A stretch of DNA of 64,000 nucleotides from JAEVLT01 sp044598425 (GTDB lineage: Bacteria > Bacillota > Bacilli > Bacillales > Cytobacillaceae): contig CP172536.1 in NCBI GenBank assembly GCA_044598425.1, positions 1,860,001 to 1,924,000 of the forward strand, in the 5' to 3' direction. The number at the start of each line of letters is the position of its first letter. The stretch's first letter is position 1. The notes beneath the pieces were generated by a model. That model saw only the letters and a program-made list of their open reading frames with translations, did not search any database and was not told the origin of the DNA. Shown one piece after another: positions 16,273-24,606 of the stretch. A program made the position numbers and the translations under genes.

Positions 16273-18604
16273 AACCTGTAACCAAATCGTATTTTTCTTG
16301 ATCAATATACTTCATCAATGGACTGATTCCATTGGAAGCAAACAAATGAAGTTCGTGCATGGCTCTTGTACACGCTGTATATAACAGCTTACGTTCATTC
16401 TCTCGCTTGTATTGGGAAATATCATACAAAAGAACACCATCAAATTCAATCCCTTTTGCGAGATAGGCCGGAATCACCACGACCCCTTTTTCAAATGTAA
16501 TCGTTCCTTTTTCCACAAGGTGTACACGTATGCTTTTCTTGAGCTTGTCGAATACCTCTTTACTTTCTTTTGCTGTACGGCAAATAACAGCTATTGTACC
16601 CAGCCCTTTATCACGAAGTTGATCAATTTTTTCCAAAACCAGTGAGGTTAATTGATTGTTATCTTTTACTAACGTAACAGTAGGTTTTTCTCCGGAACGA
16701 TTAAATGGTTGAATCTTTTGGCCATCATCAATAAATTCACTTGTGAATTCCACGATCGGTTTTGTTGAACGATAGGTTTTTAATAGCTGAATCATTTCAA
16801 CGTCGTCTTCACTTTGGGAAATTTCCGTTAAAACTGTCGGAGATCCCGTAGCACCGGAAAAAATCGCTTGATTAAAATCACCGAGCAACGTCATTTTACT
16901 ATAAGGGAAAAATCGCTTGATTACCGCAAACTGAAACGGGGTATAATCTTGTGCTTCATCAATAAATATATGGCGGATGGCAGTTGTTGAGCGGCGCCCC
17001 ACGATTAAATCCTGCAAATAGGCAAAAGGAGCAGCATCTTCATATGCAATTTTCATCTGATCCAATTGGTTTATCGTTTGCGTGCATATCTTTTCCCATT
17101 GCGGTACAATGTTTTTTTCATTCGTGCTCCTTCTTTCAAAAAACGTACGATAGATCGCTCGCATGTCCACAAATTTCAATTTTTTCACCTTATAAAACAG
17201 TGGTTTAAATTTTTGTTTCACTACCATTTCCGCAAGAAGTTTTTGTTCGCGTTCAAAGTCATCAAATGTCTGATCTGAATAGCGATTTTTTGTTAAAAGT
17301 GTTGAAAAAACTTGCATGTAGTCTTCTTTTTCAAGATATTGCATTTCTTCTTCAACCCAGTCTTTTTTGCGCTCCTGCCTTACTTTCCGCTTCAATTCTT
17401 TTAACAGCCAATCTTTCACAAGCAGCAGCCGATTCGGGATCGAAATCGCTGAATCTAACGAATAAAAGTAATCATGAATCGTTTCTCTCGTAAAAAGTAT
17501 TTCCTTTCGAAAAAGAAGATCTTCAAATACTAAATCTTGTTTTGATAAATGATCTGCATAAGCATCCAACTGCTGCTTGAAGGTCAAACTTCCTTTATGG
17601 CGAATGCCGTCTATTTTCGCTTTTAAGGATTCATCCTCTGAGCTATATAACAAGAATTCAATTTGACTAAAAACATCTTCAATTTCAAATTCAGAGCCGA
17701 TTCGCTGCCGGATAAACTCTTGAAACGTCGTCTGCTGCATATTTTCTTCACCTAATTCGGGAAGAACCGTTGACACATAACTATTAAATAATGGATTTGG
17801 TGAAAACAATAAGATGTTGTCAGCATTTAATGTTTCTCGATGGCGGTAAAGCAAATAAGCCACACGCTGCAGGGCTGCTGAAGTTTTCCCGCTCCCAGCT
17901 ACACCTTGAACAACGAGGAGATGGCTTCGTTCGTTGCGAATAATTTGATTCTGCTCTCGTTGGATCGTTGCGACAATTGTCTTCATTTGACTGCTGGCAT
18001 TTTCTCCTAATACTTCTTGGAGGATCTCATCCCCGATGGTAATCCCCGTTTCAAACATACCTTTTAATACCCCGGCACGAATTAAGTATTGGCGTTTTAA
18101 TTTCATCTCACCTTCAACGATCCCCCCGGGGGTCATGTAATGTACAGAACCCGGTGCGTAGTCATAATAAAGGCTAGATATAGGAGCACGCCAATCATAG
18201 ATCAAAAAATTTTCATCTTTTTCATCCATTAACGAAGCAATGCCGATATACACCTTTTCTTCCTTCTTTTCTCCCTCTCCCAAAAAATCAACTCTGCCAA
18301 AATAAGGAGAAAATTTTAGCCGGGCAAGTGTTTGCAGCTGTTTATCCAGCTGTTTATGTGTCCGTTCCCTTTCCGAAAGCAATTCCGCTTGTTGTTTAAT
18401 ACTCGCAGCCGTTTCCGCGACATCATCTGCTTCATCAAAATTGACGGTTACGTCCTCCCAAAACGTTTTCCGTAAATCGAGGACATCTGAGCTGATTGCT
18501 CCGGAACTATCCAATAATTTACGAACCTTATTGTTAATATTTTCGCTAATAAATTCAATTCTTTCCTGCTCTTTTTTCCAATCTGATAATTGGGTCTCAG
18601 TCAT
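16271..18604 (-). CDS. helD: HelD, RNA polymerase recycling factor (UvrD-like ATPase)
   Basis: A 777-residue superfamily 1 helicase-like ATPase. The N-terminal coiled-coil arm (about residues 1-100) is followed by FGRVDF and YIGIASL elements typical of HelD, Walker A VVQGVAGSGKTSAALQR near residue 236, the DEAQDYTPFQF Walker B box, a GDFNQAIF motif and LLKTYRS. In Gram-positive bacteria HelD binds core RNA polymerase and releases it from DNA or stalled complexes; it is not a true helicase. ATG with GGGGGAATG upstream. Monocistronic. Confidence 0.92.
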   Translation of the reverse strand: MTETQLSDWKKEQERIEFISENINNKVRKLLDSSGAISSDVLDLRKTFWEDVTVNFDEADDVAETAASIKQQAELLSERERTHKQLDKQLQTLARLKFSPYFGRVDFLGEGEKKEEKVYIGIASLMDEKDENFLIYDWRAPISSLYYDYAPGSVHYMTPGGIVEGEMKLKRQYLIRAGVLKGMFETGITIGDEILQEVLGENASSQMKTIVATIQREQNQIIRNERSHLLVVQGVAGSGKTSAALQRVAYLLYRHRETLNADNILLFSPNPLFNSYVSTVLPELGEENMQQTTFQEFIRQRIGSEFEIEDVFSQIEFLLYSSEDESLKAKIDGIRHKGSLTFKQQLDAYADHLSKQDLVFEDLLFRKEILFTRETIHDYFYSLDSAISIPNRLLLVKDWLLKELKRKVRQERKKDWVEEEMQYLEKEDYMQVFSTLLTKNRYSDQTFDDFEREQKLLAEMVVKQKFKPLFYKVKKLKFVDMRAIYRTFFERRSTNEKNIVPQWEKICTQTINQLDQMKIAYEDAAPFAYLQDLIVGRRSTTAIRHIFIDEAQDYTPFQFAVIKRFFPYSKMTLLGDFNQAIFSGATGSPTVLTEISQSEDDVEMIQLLKTYRSTKPIVEFTSEFIDDGQKIQPFNRSGEKPTVTLVKDNNQLTSLVLEKIDQLRDKGLGTIAVICRTAKESKEVFDKLKKSIRVHLVEKGTITFEKGVVVIPAYLAKGIEFDGVLLYDISQYKRENERKLLYTACTRAMHELHLFASNGISPLMKYIDQEKYDLVTG

Positions 18605-18777
18605 TTGTCATTCCCCCAGCTTGACAATTAAGCGTATTTCTAATATAATGTATATTGGTTATTTATATGCATTAAGAAAGATTTAAACTAACCTTCATTT
18701 TATCATCTGCATACACAATAAGCAAGAATACAACCTCAGCTGAAACATAAAAAACCGCTTTTTCGTTTATTTATCGT

Positions 18778-19635
18778 TTACTCCTCTTGTTCATAAATCC
18801 ATTTTCTAAACAATGCGGCAATGAAGATCGTAATGACATTTTTCAAAGCGCTGGCAATAAATTGACGGCGAAGTTTACTTTTTACGATTTTTAACTTTAT
18901 CAAAACTTTATCAAAACCAATTGAAATCATAAACATATATAGCCACGAACTCCAAGTATTTTGTCTGCTAAAAATACAAGTTGAGATAAACGACAGTAAA
19001 AAAGTATACAGCGGTACAATGACAAAATGCTCATCCCACGAACGGAATCTTCCCCGTCCAAATTGAAACTTCCGAAAGGCAGTTAAAAAAAATAATAGAT
19101 TGGTATCGAAAACGAAGGTCGTAAAATTTAACGATAAAAATTTGACAACAGGCTGTCCTTTTTGCAATTGATGATCCCAAGAGTCGCTTAACTGAAAATA
19201 GAACGGAAAAATCAGGAAGCTGTAAATCGTTCGCCACCAATTGTGCCGATAGACATCAAGCTTTACAAAAAGAGTTTCAATAGCAGCAAAATAAAAACTA
19301 AATATCCATTTGACCTTCCAGCCCAGTTGATTGCTTGTGACAAAGATTGCAGTAAACGGAACAAAAATCGCTTGCGATAAAATCGCGCCAAATATATTAT
19401 CAAGCTTCCTTAGTTTAAAAACTTTCGGTTTATATTTGTATGCATGGAGAACGTTCAAAACTACATATTCAAAAATATAAGAAAGCCCAATATTTGACAT
19501 TAATAATACAAGCAATCTTTTCTTTTTTCTTGTTTTGTAAAAAGAGTAACACAAGAGGGCTGTATGAAAAACAAACAAAAATATAAAGGGCATGCTATTT
19601 TTATTCAATCGTTTCATGATCCATTCTCTTTTCAC
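18778..19635 (-). CDS. CBO0543 family membrane protein
   Basis: A 285-residue integral membrane protein with about seven or eight hydrophobic helices. The SYIFEYVVLNVLHAYKYKPK and DNIFGAILSQ blocks are typical of the uncharacterised CBO0543 family of Bacilli and Clostridia. Strongly basic loops and C-terminus. GTG start at 19635 with AAGGAAATT upstream; an ATG six codons later is an alternative. No function known, no obvious partner gene. It is divergent from the YceI gene. Confidence 0.7.
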   Translation of the reverse strand: MKREWIMKRLNKNSMPFIFLFVFHTALLCYSFYKTRKKKRLLVLLMSNIGLSYIFEYVVLNVLHAYKYKPKVFKLRKLDNIFGAILSQAIFVPFTAIFVTSNQLGWKVKWIFSFYFAAIETLFVKLDVYRHNWWRTIYSFLIFPFYFQLSDSWDHQLQKGQPVVKFLSLNFTTFVFDTNLLFFLTAFRKFQFGRGRFRSWDEHFVIVPLYTFLLSFISTCIFSRQNTWSSWLYMFMISIGFDKVLIKLKIVKSKLRRQFIASALKNVITIFIAALFRKWIYEQEE

Positions 19636-19718
19636 AATTTCCTTTTTTATAGTATGGTTTTCTCTCTTTAACTTTATTATGATTTTTTAAAACTTTTTCT
19701 GAAATTTTTAAAAATCAT

Positions 19719-19747
19719 TTGACATCATTATTAAATCATCATATAAT
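19719..19747 (+). promoter_or_regulatory. Consensus sigma-A promoter of the yceI-like gene
   Basis: TTGACA (19719-19724), 17-base spacer, TATAAT (19742-19747): perfect consensus, implying strong expression unless repressed. Confidence 0.85.
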
Positions 19748-19782
19748 TTATCTCGAAGTAAATTATTTTGAATTCGAGATAA
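19748..19782. promoter_or_regulatory. MhqR-like operator overlapping the yceI start of transcription
   Basis: TTATCTCGAA (19748-19757) and TTCGAGATAA (19773-19782) form an inverted repeat. The 18 bases at 19764-19781 match the MhqR operator I recall from B. subtilis (TATCTCGAATTCGAGATA) at 16 of 18 positions. The site begins right after the -10 element, an ideal repressor position. MhqR controls quinone and electrophile detoxification genes; no mhqR gene is in the window. Confidence 0.6.
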
Positions 19783-19817
19783 CATGCTTCGAAACAATTA
19801 AATGGGAGGTAATGATC

Positions 19818-20351
19818 ATGACAAAAACAAAATGGGCGGTTGACTCGGCACATAGCAGCGTTGATTTTTCAATTCGCCATATGATGATCGCAAATGTAAA
19901 AGGAACATTTCACGATTTTAGTGCGGAAGTAGTTGCCGATGTTAATGACTTAACATCCGCGTCAATTGAATTTGTGGTAAAGATCGATAGCATTGATACT
20001 CGTAACAAAGATCGTGATGCTCACCTTTTATCATCAGACTTCTTTGATGCAGAAAAATATCCAACTATGAATTTTCAGTCCACTTCTATTCAGAAAAAAG
20101 ACGAAGGTGAATATGAAGTTACGGGAAATTTATCACTTCATGGATACACCAATCAAGAAACGTTTACCGTTGCATTTGAAGGTCAAGGAAAAGACCCATG
20201 GGGAAATGAAAAAGCTGGCTTCAGCGCCGAAGGGACTATTAACCGTGAAGACTATGGATTAACATGGAATTCAGCGCTTGAAACAGGCGGTGTTCTTGTA
20301 GGAGACAAAGTAAAAATTAATCTTCAAATCGAAGCCGCAAAAGCGGAATAA
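19818..20351 (+). CDS. YceI family lipid-binding-like protein
   Basis: A 177-residue YceI protein: WAVDSAHSSVDFSIRHMM at the N-terminus, RDAHLLSSDFFDAEKYPTM in the middle, and NREDYGLTWN near the end. The family folds as a lipocalin-like barrel that binds polyprenoid or quinone-type ligands. There is no signal peptide, so it is probably cytosolic. I use the second of two close ATGs (eight bases after GGGAGGT). A consensus promoter overlapped by an MhqR-like operator suggests induction by quinones or related electrophiles. Confidence 0.9.
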   Translation: MTKTKWAVDSAHSSVDFSIRHMMIANVKGTFHDFSAEVVADVNDLTSASIEFVVKIDSIDTRNKDRDAHLLSSDFFDAEKYPTMNFQSTSIQKKDEGEYEVTGNLSLHGYTNQETFTVAFEGQGKDPWGNEKAGFSAEGTINREDYGLTWNSALETGGVLVGDKVKINLQIEAAKAE

Positions 20352-20358
20352 CTACTGG

Positions 20359-20394
20359 TCAGGCTGCTTCCCAGCAAGAGAGCAGCCTTTCTTC
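20359..20394. terminator. Terminator after yceI-like gene
   Basis: AGGCTGCT/AGCAGCCT hairpin followed by TTTCTTCT, between convergent genes. Confidence 0.7.
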
Positions 20395-20397
20395 TAT

Positions 20398-20664
20398 TTA
20401 ATGAAATAATAATTTAACCCTTTCCAAATCCTTCAATAGCTTTTTAACCTCATTTCTCGTAATCATAATGGGTATTTGATCATACAACGTCAAAATAATC
20501 CCATCCTCATCTTGCTCATGAACTTTCAAATAGCTATACAGATGATTCGTTAACTTTTCATTTAAATTCGTTTGGATCGAAAAATTTTTGACTTTCTGAA
20601 GCGAAAAAATTTTTTCACTGCTATCGAATTTCCCTGAAATAAGATCACCTTCAATATATGGCAT
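20398..20664 (-). CDS. Hypothetical protein, 88 aa
   Basis: A soluble 88-residue protein, rich in Lys and Leu: MPYIEGDLISGKFDSSEKIF, then a TLYDQIPIMIT strand region and a KKLLKDLERVKLLFH helix at the end. GGAGGAG precedes the ATG at 20664 by six bases; a longer frame to 20712 has no such site. No family recognised, no cysteines or signal peptide. Divergent from the protease gene. Confidence 0.6.
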   Translation of the reverse strand: MPYIEGDLISGKFDSSEKIFSLQKVKNFSIQTNLNEKLTNHLYSYLKVHEQDEDGIILTLYDQIPIMITRNEVKKLLKDLERVKLLFH

Positions 20665-20840
20665 CTGCTCTCCTCCGTGCTTGATTGAACAATCATTTTC
20701 CAAACTTAGCATGGCTATCTTGTAATTTATGGTTCAATTCCTAGTCTTCTTTCTTCTTTTATATTGGCTTTTGCCGTTTTGTACTATTCCTGAAAAATTC
20801 CTTTAACTGTTCAAATTATCGACTCGTTGCATAATATTCC

Positions 20841-20859
20841 GACAATATAGGATATTGTC
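20841..20859. promoter_or_regulatory. Palindrome upstream of the immune inhibitor A gene
   Basis: GACAATAT-AGG-ATATTGTC is a perfect 8-3-8 inverted repeat about 115 bases upstream of the protease start. It is in the 20665-20973 intergenic region, which otherwise shows only A/T-rich sequence with no clear promoter. It looks like an operator; the AATAT/ATATT core loosely recalls ScoC-type sites, which is only a guess. Confidence 0.35.
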
Positions 20860-20973
20860 ATCTCTTAAAACGTAGATTTTCGTCACAAAATGAGGAACAT
20901 TTACCCTTTAATTAAACCAATTTTCGAAATATTATGTAATTGTGCCACAAAAAATATCAAAGGAGGAATTTTA

Positions 20974-23358
20974 TTGAAAAAATTTCTAAAAGCTGGACTT
21001 TCTACAGCGGTTATCGCAGGAACACTATTTGCCGGTTTTCCAGGCAACTACACATCTTCTTCTAACAAAGAATTGCTACATAAGTATGACACTTACTCTT
21101 CCCCAAGTGAAAATTCTTTTGATTTAGCGGTAGTCAATGAGGATAAATTGATTGAATCACTTATTAAAAGAGGCATCATTTCCAAAGACGCTACGGATAA
21201 ACAGAAGCAAAAAGCATTGCAAAGCTACTTGGAACTAAAAGGTAAAAAAGATAACACAAAAACGAATGATCCTTTAGCAGCAAAAGTAAAGACTGCAAAT
21301 GCAGATAAGCAAAAAAAATTCAAAGACTTCAACAAAGGCCTTTTGAAAGGAAAAGGAAATAAAAAAGGCCACTTAAAAGGAAATCCTAATCCTGTCCAAG
21401 AAGGAGCATCTCCTGGCGTACAAAGACAAGGAAAACTCTTAACATTAGTCGTTGAGTTCTCTGATCTGCCGCATAATAGTATTAAGCCGGAAGAGACAGA
21501 TAACTATTATAAGGACTATAATATCGACCATTTTGAAAAGATGATTTTTGGCAATAAAGGAGAATACAAAGATCCAAACGGAGCAGATCAAGTTTCTCAA
21601 AAGCAATTTTACGAGGAACAATCAGGCGGAACGTATACAATAAACGGTCAAGCATATGGCTGGCTTCAGGTTCCAAACACGGCTGCTTATTACGGAGCAG
21701 ATCGATCAACTGGCGGGAATGATAATGTGGCGCCAGGCGGAGCTAGACAGTTAGTAAAAGAGGTTTATGAAGCGGCAAAAGCGGCTGGAATTCCTCTTCA
21801 AGATTATGATTTGGAAGATCCGCATGATTTAGATGGCGACGGCAATTACTGGGAGCCGGATGGTTTGGTCGACCACCTGCAAATCATTCACGCCGGCATG
21901 GGTCAGGAAGCTGGCGGCGGAGCTCTTGGAGATAATGCGATTTGGTCGCACCGCTCTGCTGTTTTCTATGATCCAGACGGTCTTGGAAAAGGACTTCCTG
22001 GATTTTATGATTACACGATGATGCCTGAAGATGGTGCAACAGGCGTTTTTGCCCATGAATACGGTCATGATTTGGGCCTTCCAGATGAATATGACACAAT
22101 CTATTCAGGTGCAGGTGAAGCGATTGGCTATTGGTCGATTATGGCCAGCGGCTCATGGGCTGGGAAAATTCCAGGTGCCGAGCCAACCGGTTTCTCACCA
22201 TTTGCTAAACAATTTTTCCAATCCACCCTTGGCGGAAAATGGACGGCTCCAACGGTGGTGAATTGGGAAGATGTCTCAACAAAAGGAACTCAATTCCTGC
22301 TTGACCAGGCCAACTCTCCGCTTGGCCAGAATAACCAGGCAATCCGTGTAAACTTGCCGCAAAAGAAAACGCCTGTAAATACACCAACGGGCAGCTATGA
22401 ATATTGGGGCGGCCAAGCAGATGAAATGGATTCCAATATGGTCACAACTGTTGATTTAACGGGCAATTCTTCAGCAAACCTCTCGTTTGACGCATGGTAT
22501 GATATCGAAGAGCAATGGGATTTTGCTTTTGTCCAAGTGTCAACGGATGGCGGGCAAACTTGGAAATCTCTCGGAAACAATAATACCCGTTCAGACGTTG
22601 TTCCTGAAGGCTATCCAACTATCATTGATTCAATGCCTGGATTTACAGGTAATTCGAACGGCTGGCAAAAGGAAACCTTTGATTTATCCCCTTATGCTGG
22701 TCAAAAGATTCAATTGCGGCTTCGCTATGCAACTGACTGGGGCACTACCTACACCGGTTTCTTTGCTGACAATATTAAGGTAATAGCTGATGGCCAATCA
22801 ATTGTAGATGATGGTGCTGAAAATACCGTCTCACCTTTCACGTTAAATGGATTTACCAAGTTTGACGGCAATAAATACAGCGACCATTACTACTTGCTTG
22901 AATGGCGTAATCAACAAGGTGTGGATCAAGGTCTCGGTCAGATCAAACGCGGCAATTCCATCATGAGTTATGATGGTGGATTAGTTGTCTGGTATGTAGA
23001 TGATAGCTATACAGATAACTGGACAGGAATCCATCCTGGGGAAGGTTTCCTTGGAGTTGTCGACTCCCACCCAGCGACAGATTTAAAATGGAGTACAGGC
23101 GAAGAAGCAACAACTCGCTTCCATATTGCAGATGCTGCATTTGGTCTGAATCCAACGTCAGGTTTGAATCTTGACTATGGCTACATGACATTATTTGAAC
23201 CAAGCCAAAAACCTGTTTCCTTATTTAACGATAGCATTTCCTATTTAAATCCGTTTATGCCCGATGCAGGCCGTGATATTGGCAAATATGGACTAAAAAT
23301 TCGTGTAAACGGCCAGTCGAAAGATCATTCAGTCGGTTCCGTCATTATTTACAAATAA
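20974..23358 (+). CDS. inhA: Immune inhibitor A, secreted M6 family metallopeptidase
   Basis: A 794-residue secreted zinc protease. Signal peptide at residues 1 to about 22 (MKKFLKAGLSTAVIAGTLFA), a Lys-rich propeptide to about residue 150, then the M6 catalytic domain with zinc site HEYGHDLGLPDEYD (first His about residue 361). The C-terminal part contains MAM/jelly-roll-like VNWEDVSTKGT and DLSPYAGQKIQLRLRYATDW segments. The length equals InhA family members (about 795). The TTG start has AAAGGAGG seven bases upstream. InhA proteases cleave host antimicrobial proteins in B. cereus-group pathogens; in other bacilli they act as general extracellular proteases. Confidence 0.93.
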   Translation: MKKFLKAGLSTAVIAGTLFAGFPGNYTSSSNKELLHKYDTYSSPSENSFDLAVVNEDKLIESLIKRGIISKDATDKQKQKALQSYLELKGKKDNTKTNDPLAAKVKTANADKQKKFKDFNKGLLKGKGNKKGHLKGNPNPVQEGASPGVQRQGKLLTLVVEFSDLPHNSIKPEETDNYYKDYNIDHFEKMIFGNKGEYKDPNGADQVSQKQFYEEQSGGTYTINGQAYGWLQVPNTAAYYGADRSTGGNDNVAPGGARQLVKEVYEAAKAAGIPLQDYDLEDPHDLDGDGNYWEPDGLVDHLQIIHAGMGQEAGGGALGDNAIWSHRSAVFYDPDGLGKGLPGFYDYTMMPEDGATGVFAHEYGHDLGLPDEYDTIYSGAGEAIGYWSIMASGSWAGKIPGAEPTGFSPFAKQFFQSTLGGKWTAPTVVNWEDVSTKGTQFLLDQANSPLGQNNQAIRVNLPQKKTPVNTPTGSYEYWGGQADEMDSNMVTTVDLTGNSSANLSFDAWYDIEEQWDFAFVQVSTDGGQTWKSLGNNNTRSDVVPEGYPTIIDSMPGFTGNSNGWQKETFDLSPYAGQKIQLRLRYATDWGTTYTGFFADNIKVIADGQSIVDDGAENTVSPFTLNGFTKFDGNKYSDHYYLLEWRNQQGVDQGLGQIKRGNSIMSYDGGLVVWYVDDSYTDNWTGIHPGEGFLGVVDSHPATDLKWSTGEEATTRFHIADAAFGLNPTSGLNLDYGYMTLFEPSQKPVSLFNDSISYLNPFMPDAGRDIGKYGLKIRVNGQSKDHSVGSVIIYK

Positions 23359-23362
23359 ACGA

Positions 23363-23406
23363 TCAGCCCCTTTCACCCTGTTAAAACAGTTGGAAGGGGC
23401 TTTTAA
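23363..23406. terminator. Terminator, protease / L,D-transpeptidase
   Basis: AGCCCCTT/AAGGGGCT outer stem with an inner CTGTT/AACAG pair and a T4 tail, between convergent genes. Confidence 0.8.
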
Positions 23407-23416
23407 TGTTTAAACG

Positions 23417-23905
23417 CTATGGCTGAATAATTACTCTTGTGCCGTTTGGTACGAGATCTGCAAGCTGAAGCACGTCTCGATTGTACATTCGCACGCAGCC
23501 ATGCGACACGGCTTTGCCAATGGAAGCGGGATTGTTTGTCCCGTGAATTCCATATCCTGCCCTGGATAGCGATAACCACATCACCCCAAACGGTCCGCCT
23601 GGATTCAGTTGGCGGTTCACAATTACATATTCTCCTACCGGAGTTTTGGTTAACATTTTCCCCACTGCAATCGGATACATCTTCACAAACAGCCCGTTTT
23701 TATATAAGACTAATCTTTTTTTTTCGGTAAAAACTCGAATGGTAAAAGGGATTGAATTGGGGTTAGGAAGTCCAGGAATAACTATTTTTTGACCTGGAAA
23801 TACATCTGTTAATCCTGGATTTGCTTTTTGCAGCTTTTTTAAGGTAATACGGAAATTGTTTAGAATGGAAGAAAGGGTTTCACCTGCTGTTACCAAATAA
23901 ATCAT
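23417..23905 (-). CDS. ykuD: LysM-containing L,D-transpeptidase (YkuD)
   Basis: A 162-residue ortholog of B. subtilis YkuD. LysM domain at residues 1-46 (YLVTAGETLSSILNNF to QKIVIPG), then the L,D-transpeptidase domain with catalytic motif H121-G-T-N ... S-H135-G-C137-V-R. It makes alternative meso-DAP to meso-DAP cross-links in peptidoglycan, notably in the spore coat or cortex stage in B. subtilis. The ATG at 23905 follows AAAAAGGAG by eight bases. No signal peptide, as in YkuD. Confidence 0.93.
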   Translation of the reverse strand: MIYLVTAGETLSSILNNFRITLKKLQKANPGLTDVFPGQKIVIPGLPNPNSIPFTIRVFTEKKRLVLYKNGLFVKMYPIAVGKMLTKTPVGEYVIVNRQLNPGGPFGVMWLSLSRAGYGIHGTNNPASIGKAVSHGCVRMYNRDVLQLADLVPNGTRVIIQP

Positions 23906-24033
23906 ATAAATCTCCTTTTTCCCCATCATATGCACCCATTGTATTTCCGTTTCCTTGCAAATAAAAATCCAAAAATTCATTCCGTTCTCGGTTTTAAGCT
24001 ATAATAAACGAGATCAGAAGGAGGAAATTCATC

Positions 24034-24192
24034 TTGGAATTACGGCAATTAAAATATTTTCTAGAGGTGGCCCAGCACAAAAACATAACGAAAGCAGCTG
24101 AGTCCCTTCGTATCTCACAGCCCGCTTTAAGTAAAATGATTAAAGGTTTAGAAGATGAGCTGGGAGTACCGCTGTTTATCCGAAAAACCAAT
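24034..24192 (+). pseudogene. Truncated LysR family regulator (HTH only)
   Basis: A TTG start with AAGGAGG upstream opens a textbook LysR N-terminus: LRQLKYFLEVAQHKNITKAA, then SQPALSKMIKGLEDELG and PLFIRK. The similarity stops after about 53 residues, at the terminator of the opposing cstR-like gene; the frame then runs antisense through that gene and ends without an effector domain. So only the DNA-binding domain remains. It is a deletion remnant, although a short HTH peptide could still be translated. Confidence 0.8.
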
Positions 24193-24229
24193 AAAAAAAC
24201 GCCTATTCCACTTGAAGAGGCGTTTTTTA
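24192..24229 (-). terminator. Terminator of the cstR-like gene
   Basis: AAAAAACGCCT/AGGCGTTTTTT hairpin with T-run on the minus strand, directly after the stop codon. Confidence 0.85.
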
Positions 24230-24233
24230 GATT

Positions 24234-24497
24234 TTATCTGCTTTTTACAAGCATGTTAACAGCTTCTTGGACTAGTTTAGAAGAATCATCATTTCCTAAA
24301 TCGATCGATTCCCGGATACAATGTTCAAGATTTGCGCTGACAATGACAGCAATGGTTCGATCAATGGCGGAACGTGCAGCAGACAATTGAGTAATGACAT
24401 CTTTGCACTCTTTGCCTTCTTCAATCATGCGTAATATACCTCTAATTTGTCCTTCTACACGTTTTAAACGGTTAATTGTCTTGTCATTGTATACCAA
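24234..24497 (-). CDS. cstR: CsoR/RcnR family regulator of the CstR (persulfide-sensing) type
   Basis: An 87-residue all-helical repressor of the DUF156 family (RLKRVEGQIRGILRMIEEGK). The ligand positions are Cys31 and Cys60 with Asn56 where copper-sensing CsoR has His. The Cys-Asn-Cys pattern is that of CstR, which senses hydropersulfides through a Cys31-Cys60' cross-link, rather than of a Cu(I) sensor. TTG start, AGGTGA seven bases upstream. No sulfur-oxidation genes (cstA, cstB, sqr, TauE-like) lie next to it, so its targets are elsewhere. Separated from queE by 110 bases. Confidence 0.8.
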   Translation of the reverse strand: MVYNDKTINRLKRVEGQIRGILRMIEEGKECKDVITQLSAARSAIDRTIAVIVSANLEHCIRESIDLGNDDSSKLVQEAVNMLVKSR

Positions 24498-24606
24498 ATT
24501 CGTTCACCTCTGTTGTATACATTTTAAGCGATTTTCAGTCGAAAGTCTAGATTAGCTAAATAGGTTCAATCCGGCTTCATCTGCATCGCAAATGCAGGAT
24601 AACTTT

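Noticed and set aside
24193..24390. Plus-strand continuation of the LysR frame
   Set aside because: It is antisense to the intact cstR-like gene and shows no LysR effector-domain similarity.
24487..24520. Direct repeat TTGTATAC upstream of the cstR-like gene as a CstR operator
   Set aside because: CstR/CsoR operators are G/C-rich inverted repeats of ATACC...GGTAT type; these copies are direct and 26 bases apart.
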